Below are positions 18,518-27,040 of a DNA stretch of 55,111 nt, in pieces; positions within the stretch are counted from its first letter, which is position 1, and each line of letters begins with the position of its first letter. The position numbers were made by a program, and so were the translations under genes. The notes beneath the pieces are model-generated. The model saw only the letters and a program-made list of their open reading frames with translations, did not search any database and had not been told where the DNA came from. This DNA comes from an uncultured Alphaproteobacteria bacterium (lineage in GTDB: Bacteria; Pseudomonadota; Alphaproteobacteria; Thalassobaculales; Thalassobaculaceae), in NCBI GenBank assembly GCA_902629125.1, contig CACOPQ010000012.1:1-55111 (forward strand). Reading direction: 5' to 3'.

Positions 18518-19171
18518 ATGCGCGGACGAGAACAGGTGAGCCAAACGTTCGATATAACGCAACACTTAGCTAAGGAATTTGCTAGATATGTGAACCGCGT
18601 ACAAAATGATCAAGTCGATATTCTAGGGTCGTTTCTCATAGAGAGTGAATGGGAGAATTATATAAGTGATAGTAAGGAAGTTCTCCAATCTCTAGAACTA
18701 GCTGGATTTGTCATAATGCCTCGAGAACCCACTAATAAAATGATTGAAGCGGCTGACGCGTCGCTGAGCTCGGGTTTAATGGGACAAAGGGGAGCTCAAA
18801 ATTATATCACCCACGTTTTTAATGCTATGGTAGATGAATATCTTGGTGGCTATGACACCAACTTAGTCCTTGATATTTTTTCTATGGCTATTGCAAGGGC
18901 ATCAGACCCAAAAGCCAGAAACGATACGTCGGGAGAAAACACGTCATATCAGCGGTTTCGCAAACAAGCTCAAGACGTTGTAGCAGGCATACAAAAGAAC
19001 GGATCTATCATAGCGCCTGATGAGGCGACGCCTGAGATGATTGCTAAGGGTGTATCGGAGACAGCTGAAAATAAAACGAGCGCAAGCGAACAAACTGGCG
19101 GTAACGCAGACTATATTGCTTCGATATATAACAATATGGTCTCAGCTCGAAATGAGAAATCGAGCAACTAA
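18518..19171 (+). CDS. hypothetical protein with an internally repeated PxEPTxxMI motif
   Basis: Protein of 217 aa, preceded by GGAGGAG. It contains two copies of a short module. Copy A (about residues 64-110) has FVIMPREPTNKMIEAADASL and later YITHVFNAMVDE. Copy B (about 160-212) has SIIAPDEATPEMIAKGVSET and later YIASIYNNMVSA. The pattern, a hydrophobic-x-P-x-E-x-T-x-x-M-I stretch followed by a Y-x-x-x-[FY]-x-x-M-V helix, resembles a motif seen in many phage and mobile-element hypothetical proteins. I recall that resemblance and have not tested it. No enzymatic motif is visible. The gene is convergent with 19168-19527 and overlaps it by four bases at the stops. Confidence 0.72.
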   Translation: MRGREQVSQTFDITQHLAKEFARYVNRVQNDQVDILGSFLIESEWENYISDSKEVLQSLELAGFVIMPREPTNKMIEAADASLSSGLMGQRGAQNYITHVFNAMVDEYLGGYDTNLVLDIFSMAIARASDPKARNDTSGENTSYQRFRKQAQDVVAGIQKNGSIIAPDEATPEMIAKGVSETAENKTSASEQTGGNADYIASIYNNMVSARNEKSSN

Positions 19172-19527
19172 GTTTTTTTAAATGAAGCAGCAAGGGCCGC
19201 TATTGCTTGCTGGTGACGGATGCTGCTCCTAGGTGGCGGCGACTGGGGTTGCTTATTGCTAGACATCGTGAGTGTCTGCGGGGAAGCTATAGCTGAAAGA
19301 AGGGATGAGTGATCACTGCTAGCGTCTTGTCGTTCTTTGGAAGTGTCAGTGGTTGCTCGTTGTATAGCCAATGAACAAATGTTTAGTAAAAAGGGTTTGA
19401 TAAGTGCTTTCTTGAGCTCATCGTCGTTCTCGGACCACACCCTTAGTAGTTGTGCGGCATCCTTACGGTCTTCGCTTGCAGCCTCGATTGCTTCGAGGGC
19501 TTTTTCTTTTACATATTCCTGTGACAT
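19168..19527 (-). CDS. hypothetical protein
   Basis: Open frame of 119 codons that I do not recognise. The N-terminal 60 residues are charged and helical (EKALEAIEAASEDRKDAAQL, then DDELKKALIKPFLLNICSLA); the C-terminal half is Ser/Gln/Pro-rich and low complexity (KQPQSPPPRSS), ending in a helix RHQQAIAALAASFKKT. The opposite strand has a shorter serine-rich frame that looks like a shadow. The ribosome site is weak (AAGGG 14 bases away). Its stop overlaps the stop of the repeat protein at 18518 by four bases. It may be a small regulatory or scaffold protein, but there is no evidence of function. Confidence 0.58.
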   Translation of the reverse strand: MSQEYVKEKALEAIEAASEDRKDAAQLLRVWSENDDELKKALIKPFLLNICSLAIQRATTDTSKERQDASSDHSSLLSAIASPQTLTMSSNKQPQSPPPRSSIRHQQAIAALAASFKKT

Positions 19528-19655
19528 TTGATTTGGCGCCCTTATTCCGTAACGGCAAGCATATCATAAAATTTAAGAATTAAACGCTATTTATTGATTT
19601 TCAACTTCTGATATATTGAAAAATTCCAAAAAATAGAAGCGCTAGAGAAAACATT

Positions 19656-20978
19656 GTGAAGAAACAAAAAAAAATAAACCTTGCACAATTTTTAGTGCAT
19701 GGGCCCACTTACCATAGCCTCGGTATGTGGAGGCACCCGAAAACCATCGACAAAGGCTACAAATGGGATCGTCCAGAGCTATATCAACACATAGCTAAAG
19801 TCTGTGAAAAGGGGCTTTTCGATACAGTTTTTTTTGCTGATTTAAATTATATTGCAGACACCTTTACAGGATCAATGGCACCTTCACTCAGGTATGCAAC
19901 ACAAGCGCCTGAACATGATCCAATCCCGCTTTTGTCTTTTATGTCCGCTGTTACAAAAAAGATTGGATTGGCGGCTACTTTTTCTGTCAGCCACAGCCAC
20001 CCCTTCTATGCTGCGAGGCTCTGGGCCACACTTGATCATCTCACTCGCGGGCGTGCTGGTTGGAATGTCGTTACGTCAATTAACAGTAACCAAGCCGCCA
20101 ATTATGGTGAAGAGAGGCAGTCAACCGACAGAAGGTACGAAAGAGCGCACGAATTTATCGATGTCTGCCAAAAATTATGGAACTCATGGGATGAGGATGC
20201 GGTCGTGATGGACCACCATAAAGCAGTTTTTGCCGATCCAGAAAAAGTTCGACGCATAGAGTACTCTGGCGAATTTTTCAAGTCACGGGGCCCTTTGAAC
20301 GTAACCAGATCGCCGCAGAACGGCCCAGCAATTTTGCAAGCGGGAACTTCTGCAAAGGGGCAGGATTTTGCTGCTAAATATGCCGACGCAATTTTTGCCA
20401 TACAACCGCGTGCATCTGATGCTGCAAAATACTTCGATTCAATAAAAAGTAGGATGTCCGATCTGGGACGAGACCCAGATACTTGCAAGATTCTTTTTGG
20501 TATGCAGCCAATAATTGGTTCTTCTGAAGCTGAGGCGCTTGAGCGTCAAGAGGAGCATAATTCTCTAGTCCCATTAGACGGAGGCATGGCGATTTTATCG
20601 GCGCATTTAGATTTTGATCTATCCAGAATTCCCCCAGACGCTCTAATGACAGAACGAGAAGAACCTGAGCTTTACCGAATGAGAACCCGTTTCCGTAAGA
20701 CAGACGGTACTCCCATGACTGTGTCCGAAGTGGCTGCGCGTCACGGGCAAAGTGTTGGACTTCCACAGTTTGTTGGAACGCCAACCAGTGTCGCAGACCA
20801 AATGCAGGCCTTTATTGATGAAGTAGGCGGGGATGGTTTTATGCTAACAGCAATTCACAGTCCAGGCGCAATAGAGGAGTTCGTGGAACTAGTTGTTCCA
20901 GAACTTCAACGCCGTGGTATGTTCAGGACTGAGTATAAGGGAACTACGCAAAGAGAGATACTTAATCAAAATGACTAG
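19656..20978 (+). CDS. LLM class flavin-dependent monooxygenase (NtaA/SnaA/DszA type)
   Basis: FMN-dependent TIM-barrel monooxygenase of 440 aa. The family includes nitrilotriacetate, dibenzothiophene-sulfone and dimethyl-sulfide monooxygenases and needs a separate flavin reductase. Typical segments: FLVHGPTYHSLGMWRHP at the start, GLFDTVFFADL, FSVSHSHPFYAARLWATLDH, RAGWNVVTS, and ILQAGTSAKGQDFAAKYAD. The start is GTG 19656 with a weak site. No flavin reductase is encoded nearby. It converges on the dimethylformamidase-like gene with 17 bases between the stops. A role in splitting C-N or C-S bonds is plausible from the family; the substrate is open. Confidence 0.92.
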   Translation: MKKQKKINLAQFLVHGPTYHSLGMWRHPKTIDKGYKWDRPELYQHIAKVCEKGLFDTVFFADLNYIADTFTGSMAPSLRYATQAPEHDPIPLLSFMSAVTKKIGLAATFSVSHSHPFYAARLWATLDHLTRGRAGWNVVTSINSNQAANYGEERQSTDRRYERAHEFIDVCQKLWNSWDEDAVVMDHHKAVFADPEKVRRIEYSGEFFKSRGPLNVTRSPQNGPAILQAGTSAKGQDFAAKYADAIFAIQPRASDAAKYFDSIKSRMSDLGRDPDTCKILFGMQPIIGSSEAEALERQEEHNSLVPLDGGMAILSAHLDFDLSRIPPDALMTEREEPELYRMRTRFRKTDGTPMTVSEVAARHGQSVGLPQFVGTPTSVADQMQAFIDEVGGDGFMLTAIHSPGAIEEFVELVVPELQRRGMFRTEYKGTTQREILNQND

Positions 20979-20995
20979 GGAGTTACGTAAATAAA

Positions 20996-23203
20996 TTAAT
21001 TAGATAAAAATTTCCTAATGACATTTCCTACCATAGTAGAGATGTTATTATCACAATTGTTATGTGGCAGGCTACCGCAGAATGTTATAGAACCGACAGA
21101 GAAAACTCCACCTCCCATAGCAGTTTCAAAGTAAACGATATCCGCCCGGATTAACTCTTTTATTGGTTTATGGGGCCAAGTGTCATGGTGGGTCAAAATA
21201 TCTTCTGGAACCAAAACAAAACTCTCATCATGCCCCTCCGAACTTGCCAAAATAACAGCATTTAAAGGTGTGCCCAACATGGTGTCGGCTCTGTCCAGTT
21301 CGAATCCAGCCGCCCCGCCACCCGATAGACCAAAATCACCGATTATTTCTTCGGTAATTCCTTCAAACACCCACGCCCATTCATTGGAATATGATTCGGG
21401 CGTTCGTCTATAGGCTGCGCCATAATGATCCCCCTGCGACGTGAAGCCGACACCAGCTAATACTTGGGGCGCTCTGCCATTACGTCGCCACAACCCCCCA
21501 TACTCTCCATCAAAAGCATTATAGTATTCGCCGGGCTCGGAGGCCCAAGCTCGTATACCCCCCTCTCCACGGCGTATTTCTACTGCGTCCGGCCATGCAT
21601 CACTAACAGCGACCTTCCAATAAAACCCGTTGCCTCCAAGATACATTAGGTGGCCACCAGTATTTGTGTATTCCTGAAGGGCATTCAAGGATTTAGGAGT
21701 ATGATATTCGGGATGGGAAGATGTCACAACGACGGTATATTTGTCTATTGCAGCCAGTCCGTATTTGTGTAATTCGTCGTCTGTGATAACGTCAAATTCG
21801 TAACCTTTAGTAGTTAGCCAGTACCAAAGATGGCTATCCGCCGGAAAATGACGACAGCCAGACCCTGGAACGCCTGGATACGATATAACGTTGGACCGCA
21901 TTGTTAAGATAGGACGTCTGCGAGACGAGGAACTAATGCCGCTTCCGTCGGAATGATAGTTATAAGTCGACAGTCCAAATTGAGGAAAATTATCTGTTGT
22001 CCATGGGCTTGCGGACCACTCTTTTATGCGCTCCAGCATTTTTTTATTTGTGTTGCCGCGGGCGATATTTGCATACACGGTGTAGGTGAAGCTCGGTATT
22101 AAAACACAAATCCGGGACTGAGGCTTGCCGTGCTTTGCGGTCACAAAGAATGGGATCATCTCCTCATTGCCCTGTTCGTCAATTAGTTTGGCTGCGTAAA
22201 TACCGCTTCTTAAGTTCTGTGGTACGGTGAAGCTAAAGTCTGTGTCCCAGGCACAGTCATACAAGTCATCATCGTGAAAATGAATTGCTGCGTAGTGCTC
22301 AGGTTTTTTTCGCCAATCAAATTCTGTGCCATCCCATTGGGAGCTCTTTACCGCTTGTGTTGGAAGATTTACAATTTTTCCTACTAAATTCGCCGGCCCC
22401 AAGTCATTGACTTCGTTATCTCCGATCCGTTGCGAAAAGTCCCAAGCTGCGATAACACCAGATTTGCTATTTCCTGTGGCAATATCCAAAATTACTTTTT
22501 GATTAGCCGAAAAATTAAGGATGAAAGGTCGTTCTATCTTCCCATTAAAATGATTGACTGCCTTATCTTCTTTGTGAGCAGCAATTAGTAAAGGACGTTT
22601 AGGATTAAATTGGGGGCTTTTAGTAAGAGTAATTTCGGCAAATTTGACGCCATCTAAATCAAAATCATTAAAAACAGGAATTTGGCCAATGCTCAATGAG
22701 CGCGATGTTTCATCAAAACTTACCCAAACGTGATACCATCGTCTCTCAGATAACGGGCTATTAAGTTCAAGCAGAAGCTCGTCTTTGCTTCCATCTCCAA
22801 CTTGTGTTCTTAAGCCCTTGGGCCCAATTTCAATAGTAATGCCAGAATTTGAAGACTTATCGAAATTACTAATTATAGTTTGAGGATACTTGTTCGGTAA
22901 GGTTGGCCAGATTGTTGCTCCAAAAGTGAAGCTTTTTAGATCTTTCAAAGAAGACTTCGTATTAATCTCTATATGGGACCCTCTTTGTATATCTTTCTTT
23001 ATTGAAGGGTGCAATCCATTGAAATCGGCCTCCAAGTCTTCTTCAACTAATCCTGGCCCTTCTGGATTTGGGTCACCCGAAATCACCTTTATGAGCCTAG
23101 CAGAGTACGGTTTTGTAGATTTACACGAGACTTTGAAGTTAATTGTCTCGTCCGGTTCTAGAGAAAATTTATCAGCATATCCTACTAATGGTATATCTTC
23201 CAT
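20996..23203 (-). CDS. N,N-dimethylformamidase large (beta) subunit-like protein
   Basis: Protein of 735 aa matching the large subunit of DMFase, the iron amidohydrolase that splits N,N-dimethylformamide to dimethylamine and formate. Order: N-terminal domain with YSARLIKVISGDPNPEGPG, a LamG/concanavalin-like domain (about 90-250), then the catalytic domain with YTVYANIARGNTNK, STYNYHSDGSG, WLTTKGYEFDVITDDELH, VVVTSSHPEYHT and GRAPQVLAGVGFTSQGDHYG. SHPEY lies where the family has its iron-site His and Glu, as I recall. The known enzyme has a second small subunit of about 130 aa, and none is encoded nearby. In nature the substrate is probably another small amide. ATG 23203 is preceded by TGGGA. 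Confidence 0.88.
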   Translation of the reverse strand: MEDIPLVGYADKFSLEPDETINFKVSCKSTKPYSARLIKVISGDPNPEGPGLVEEDLEADFNGLHPSIKKDIQRGSHIEINTKSSLKDLKSFTFGATIWPTLPNKYPQTIISNFDKSSNSGITIEIGPKGLRTQVGDGSKDELLLELNSPLSERRWYHVWVSFDETSRSLSIGQIPVFNDFDLDGVKFAEITLTKSPQFNPKRPLLIAAHKEDKAVNHFNGKIERPFILNFSANQKVILDIATGNSKSGVIAAWDFSQRIGDNEVNDLGPANLVGKIVNLPTQAVKSSQWDGTEFDWRKKPEHYAAIHFHDDDLYDCAWDTDFSFTVPQNLRSGIYAAKLIDEQGNEEMIPFFVTAKHGKPQSRICVLIPSFTYTVYANIARGNTNKKMLERIKEWSASPWTTDNFPQFGLSTYNYHSDGSGISSSSRRRPILTMRSNVISYPGVPGSGCRHFPADSHLWYWLTTKGYEFDVITDDELHKYGLAAIDKYTVVVTSSHPEYHTPKSLNALQEYTNTGGHLMYLGGNGFYWKVAVSDAWPDAVEIRRGEGGIRAWASEPGEYYNAFDGEYGGLWRRNGRAPQVLAGVGFTSQGDHYGAAYRRTPESYSNEWAWVFEGITEEIIGDFGLSGGGAAGFELDRADTMLGTPLNAVILASSEGHDESFVLVPEDILTHHDTWPHKPIKELIRADIVYFETAMGGGVFSVGSITFCGSLPHNNCDNNISTMVGNVIRKFLSN

Positions 23204-23322
23204 TTTTTCCCAACATTAACGCGACTGAAACCCAGACGGATAATGATAAGGCTGTTAAACCAACTTTGAACACCAGTAGCGTGAGAATATCGCCTGTCTG
23301 ATTACATACTATCTTTCGGTAA

Positions 23323-24153
23323 TTAACGCGGCTTATCACCTTTAATCGTTACCCTGTACCCTCGCCGAGTTTCTGGATAATAATCCCACATTGCGTGATG
23401 TAAAGCACAGCGATTGTCCCAAAATGCAACGGAGTCTTTTTCCCATTTAAACCGGCATTGGAAATCAGGTTTGGCGATGTGTTGGAATAAAAAATCCAAA
23501 ATGGCCCTACTCTCATCCTTAGGTATGTCAACAATATATTGTGTAAAAATTTTGTTAACAAATATAGCCTTGCGACCGGTTTCTGGATGCGTGCGAATAA
23601 CTGGATGAGGATTAGCTGGAAATACCTTAGTAGGATCATAAATACCAGCTCGTTTCGCTCGGTCAATATAATTAGGGCCACCGTCATGCATAGCAGAAAG
23701 TTTTCCGAGGAGTTCCTTCATGGCTTCCGACAAGGCGTCATATGCGGCATACATACTTGAAAACAATGTATCGCCTCCATTGCTGGGAACTTCAAAAAGC
23801 CTTAAAATACTACCAAGGGGAGGTTCTTCATCACAAGACACGTCTGAGTGCCACTCATCCCCATTAACTCTTGATGTATGGGGCCCAGCGTTAAGGTACA
23901 AAATCTCAGGATGACCCTCAAGTCCGTTGCGATCTCTTGCAGGATGAATATGTAATTCGCCAAAACTTCTGCCAAAATCCTTTTGCTGCTCGACCGATAT
24001 ATCTTGGTTGCGGAAAAACAATACGGCATGTTTTAGAAAAGCTTCATGAATAGCGTTCTTTTGATGGTTTGTTAGGGGCTCGCTGAGATCAATTCCGATC
24101 ACCTCGGCTCCAATTAAAGGGGTGACAGGGAGAATTTCCAAACTAGCTTTCAT
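23323..24153 (-). CDS. TauD/TfdA family dioxygenase (second of three)
   Basis: Fe(II)/2-oxoglutarate dioxygenase, 276 aa. Ligands: His102 and Asp104 in EWHSDVSCDEEP, His252 in ALHHAMWDY, and the 2-oxoglutarate Arg267 in YRVTIKG. The Cys-Asp-Glu run after the HxD motif and GELHIHPARDR resemble the taurine/2,4-D branch more than the copy at 15070 does. It lies 119 bases upstream of the DMFase-like gene on the same strand, so the two could share a transcript, and is divergent from an SDR at 24243 across 89 bases. Substrate unknown. Confidence 0.92.
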   Translation of the reverse strand: MKASLEILPVTPLIGAEVIGIDLSEPLTNHQKNAIHEAFLKHAVLFFRNQDISVEQQKDFGRSFGELHIHPARDRNGLEGHPEILYLNAGPHTSRVNGDEWHSDVSCDEEPPLGSILRLFEVPSNGGDTLFSSMYAAYDALSEAMKELLGKLSAMHDGGPNYIDRAKRAGIYDPTKVFPANPHPVIRTHPETGRKAIFVNKIFTQYIVDIPKDESRAILDFLFQHIAKPDFQCRFKWEKDSVAFWDNRCALHHAMWDYYPETRRGYRVTIKGDKPR

Positions 24154-24242
24154 CTTCTATTATCCTGTGTTTAAACTCGTGATCTTAGCTTATTTGATTA
24201 TAAAATATTTGTCAGTCTTTAGTTTTTGAGAAGAGTGGAGTA

Positions 24243-25007
24243 ATGAAAAAATTATTTGGAGTTGACGATCGTGTGATTCTAATCACAGGAGCTTCGAGGG
24301 GAATAGGTTTTGCTGTGGCTAAAGCACTCGCAGAATATGGAGCGCATGTGATCCTAAGTGCTCGTGACGAAAATGCTCTTCGAGAAAGAGTACGAGCATT
24401 AAGAGAGCGGGATCTCAAAGCAACTTATCAGGTTTTTGATGTAAATGATTTTGAGGCCGGAAAAAATGCTATGCAACGGATAGTGGAAGAGTTCGGTCAC
24501 CTGTACGGTTTAGTTAATAATGCGGGTATGCAATTCAGAAGCCCTATCTTAGATTTTTCAAATGAAGATTTTGAACTCGTTCTTAGAACTAACTTGACAT
24601 CGTGCTTCAGTTTGAGCCGCGAGGCCATCCGGCTGATGAAAAATAATAGTGGTGGAAGAATAATAAATACTGTTTCAATGTTAGGGCCCCAAGCCCGCCC
24701 AACAGTACCTGCGTACATCGCTGCAAAAGAGGGCCTCAGAGCCCTTACTCGAGCATTGGCAGTAGAGGTTGGAGCGGACGGTATACTGGTTAATGCAATA
24801 GCGCCAGGTTATATTGCAACGGAACTAAACACGGCACTTCTTGAAGACAAGGAATTTTCCGAATGGGTAATTTCCAAAACGCCACTAGCACGATGGGGGC
24901 AACCACATGAACTTGGCGGAGGAGCAGTTTTTCTTATGTCGGAGGCAGGTAGCTTCGTTAATGGGCAGGTTTTATCCATAGATGGCGGCATGAGTATTCA
25001 AGTTTAA
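24243..25007 (+). CDS. SDR family oxidoreductase
   Basis: Classical SDR of 254 aa: TGASRGIG cofactor loop (about 16-23), NNAG near 93, catalytic Ser and YIAAKEGLRAL with the Tyr-x3-Lys pair, then NAIAPGYIATELN and the end SIDGGMSIQV. It resembles gluconate 5-dehydrogenase or FabG-like enzymes. GGAG precedes the ATG. The next gene starts 25 bases downstream on the same strand, so the two dehydrogenases are probably co-transcribed and may act in sequence on the same hydroxy-acid. It is divergent from a TauD-type gene. Confidence 0.91.
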   Translation: MKKLFGVDDRVILITGASRGIGFAVAKALAEYGAHVILSARDENALRERVRALRERDLKATYQVFDVNDFEAGKNAMQRIVEEFGHLYGLVNNAGMQFRSPILDFSNEDFELVLRTNLTSCFSLSREAIRLMKNNSGGRIINTVSMLGPQARPTVPAYIAAKEGLRALTRALAVEVGADGILVNAIAPGYIATELNTALLEDKEFSEWVISKTPLARWGQPHELGGGAVFLMSEAGSFVNGQVLSIDGGMSIQV

Positions 25008-25032
25008 AAGTTAACTGAATTTAGGTGAAGTT

Positions 25033-25905
25033 ATGAGTGAGGATTTATTTGGGTTTATTGGTTTGGGTAATATGGGGGCACCCATGGCACGAAATGCTTC
25101 AGATAGGGGATGTAAACTTATTGTCTATGATATTGCAGGGACAGCTGATAGGGCATCGGATGGTTCTATAATAGCGCAATCGAACGACGAAATTGCTAGA
25201 CGAGCAAAGGTCATAGGTTTGTCTCTACCAACTATTGAAACTAATAGACAAGTAGTACTTGAGATTGCAAAGGCGGGATCCGAAGGAACAGTAGTTGTGG
25301 ATACGTGTACTATTGGCATAGACGCAGCAAAACGCAACGCTCAAATTTTGAATGAAGCTGGAATTCAATATTTGGACAGTCCTGTTTCAGGTTTAAAGTT
25401 TAGAGCCGAAGAAGGTGCACTTGTGAGTATGGTATCAGGACCAGTTTCCGAATTAACAAAAGCACGCAAGCTACTAGAGGGTTACTCGCGAACCGTAGTT
25501 CACGTAGGCACCGAACCGGGTCAAGGACAGCGCATGAAGATTTTGAATAATGCTATTTGCATTGCGTCATATGTAATTTCGTCGGAAGCCTTAACTTATG
25601 GCGAGGTTGGGGGGCTTAAAGTTGGCGAAATGTTGGAAGTAATTAATGAAAGTTCGGGGCAAAATTTCGCAACAAAATTTCTTTTTCCGAAATACGTAGC
25701 AACCGAACAATATGATGCGTCGGGTGCGGAAGCGCATATTATAGAAAAAGATATAAGTTTGTTTGTTGAAGGTGCAAACGACGAGGGAACGCCAAATAAG
25801 GCGATCACGGCTGCCTATGATATCATAAAGGGGTTTAATAATTCCAATCCAACACAAGATCAAATGAATATTTATCCCTATGTTAGAGACCTTCAAAAGG
25901 ATTGA
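25033..25905 (+). CDS. NAD(P)-dependent beta-hydroxyacid dehydrogenase (3-hydroxyisobutyrate dehydrogenase family)
   Basis: Protein of 290 aa with the family layout: Rossmann loop FIGLGNMGAPMARN (about 7-20), VVVDTCTIGID, substrate loop YLDSPVSGLKFRAEEG, and the catalytic lysine in RMKILNNAI (about residue 167). Members reduce or oxidise 3-hydroxyisobutyrate, tartronate semialdehyde, glyoxylate and similar acids. The substrate motif DSPVSG is normal, but the usual GG after it is LK here, which hints at a non-standard substrate. AGGTG precedes ATG 25033. It follows the SDR by 25 bases and meets fliG tail to tail with only three bases between. Confidence 0.9.
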   Translation: MSEDLFGFIGLGNMGAPMARNASDRGCKLIVYDIAGTADRASDGSIIAQSNDEIARRAKVIGLSLPTIETNRQVVLEIAKAGSEGTVVVDTCTIGIDAAKRNAQILNEAGIQYLDSPVSGLKFRAEEGALVSMVSGPVSELTKARKLLEGYSRTVVHVGTEPGQGQRMKILNNAICIASYVISSEALTYGEVGGLKVGEMLEVINESSGQNFATKFLFPKYVATEQYDASGAEAHIIEKDISLFVEGANDEGTPNKAITAAYDIIKGFNNSNPTQDQMNIYPYVRDLQKD

Positions 25906-25908
25906 ATT

Positions 25909-26931
25909 TTAGAATATCAGTTGATCGTCGCCAGATCCGCCGCCGATAATAATCTCTCCCCTATCTGCTAGATCTTTGGCTGATTGAACGAGGGCTTGTT
26001 GGGCTTCCTCCACGTCTTTTAATCTGACGGCTCCGGCAGCTTCCATATCTTCCCTAAGCAGCTTTGCAGCACGCTCTGACATATTAGAAAAAAACAAGTC
26101 TTTTAGTTCCTCAGACGCACCTTTAAGAGCTAACGTCATTTTGTCCTTATCAGCAACACGCATCAGCGTTTGAATCCCCGCCGGATCTACATTCTTAAGA
26201 TCTTCAAACGTAAACATCAAAGCTCGTATTCGTTCGGATGCATCTTTATTACGTTCTTCTAAAGCACTTAAGAAGCGTGTCTCTGTTGCTCTGTCAAGAT
26301 TTGAAAAGATTTGCGCCATGGTTTCGTGGCTGTCTCGCCTATTAGTTCTCGCGAGGTTTGACATAAACTCGGTCCGTAAGACCCGTTCAACGTCCTTTTC
26401 TATGTCTTTATTAACTGCCTCAATGCGGAGCATTCGCATGACCACTTCCATCGCGAAGTTCTCAGGTAAAATTGCAAGCACTTTTGCAGCATGGCTCTGG
26501 GCAATCTTTCCTAGTATTACGGCTACGGTCTGCGGATATTCATTTTTTAAGTAATTTGTTAACACTTGCTCATTGACGTTTGCCAGCTTATCCCACATCG
26601 TTCGACCGGCTGGACCTCGAATTTCCTCCATTACGTCATTAACACGATCTTCTCCCAAAATTTTTGTGAGAAGCCGTTGTGTACTGTCCATCGATCCAAC
26701 GAGGGATCCTGTGCTGGATAGCTGTTCAGCAAATTCAACAAATAGGCGCTCAACGATATTGGAGCTCACTGTGCCCAGGCCGGCCATTACTTGCGAAATT
26801 TCTTTTATTTCTTCATCGTCTAGTAGCGCAAACAGTTTCCCCGCTTGATCTTCGCCAAGTGACATCAAAAGTATGGCAGATTTTTCGGGACCAGTGATAC
26901 TGCGATAATCTTCCCGGATGCGAAGGCCCAT
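25909..26931 (-). CDS. fliG: flagellar motor switch protein FliG
   Basis: Rotor component that links the MS ring (FliF) to the C ring and interacts with the stator for torque and switching. 340 aa, normal length. N-terminal domain: [20 protein letters not shown]; middle domain with [14 protein letters not shown], the FliM-contact EHPQ-like motif in the form EYPQ; C-terminal torque domain with [19 protein letters not shown] and [16 protein letters not shown]. The frame extends upstream to a GTG at 26952, but ATG 26931 has GGAG nine bases before it. No other flagellar gene is present in the window, which is unusual since fliG normally sits between fliF and fliH. Confidence 0.93.
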   Translation of the reverse strand: MGLRIREDYRSITGPEKSAILLMSLGEDQAGKLFALLDDEEIKEISQVMAGLGTVSSNIVERLFVEFAEQLSSTGSLVGSMDSTQRLLTKILGEDRVNDVMEEIRGPAGRTMWDKLANVNEQVLTNYLKNEYPQTVAVILGKIAQSHAAKVLAILPENFAMEVVMRMLRIEAVNKDIEKDVERVLRTEFMSNLARTNRRDSHETMAQIFSNLDRATETRFLSALEERNKDASERIRALMFTFEDLKNVDPAGIQTLMRVADKDKMTLALKGASEELKDLFFSNMSERAAKLLREDMEAAGAVRLKDVEEAQQALVQSAKDLADRGEIIIGGGSGDDQLIF

Positions 26932-27040
26932 ATCGGTCAACTCCAAAAGCACAAAAATTAAGCAGAATGATAGCCTAATACATTAACAATATAACATATC
27001 TAGCAGAAATTGTGCATGTTTTTGTATTTTTTTTGAATGT

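Noticed and set aside
19337..19531. Plus-strand serine-rich frame of 64 codons
   Set aside because: Antisense to the 119-codon frame, which has more protein-like composition; no ribosome site.
21294..21312. GTTCGAATCC word resembling a tRNA T-arm
   Set aside because: It lies within the DMFase-like coding sequence, and no acceptor stem or D-arm can be formed around it.
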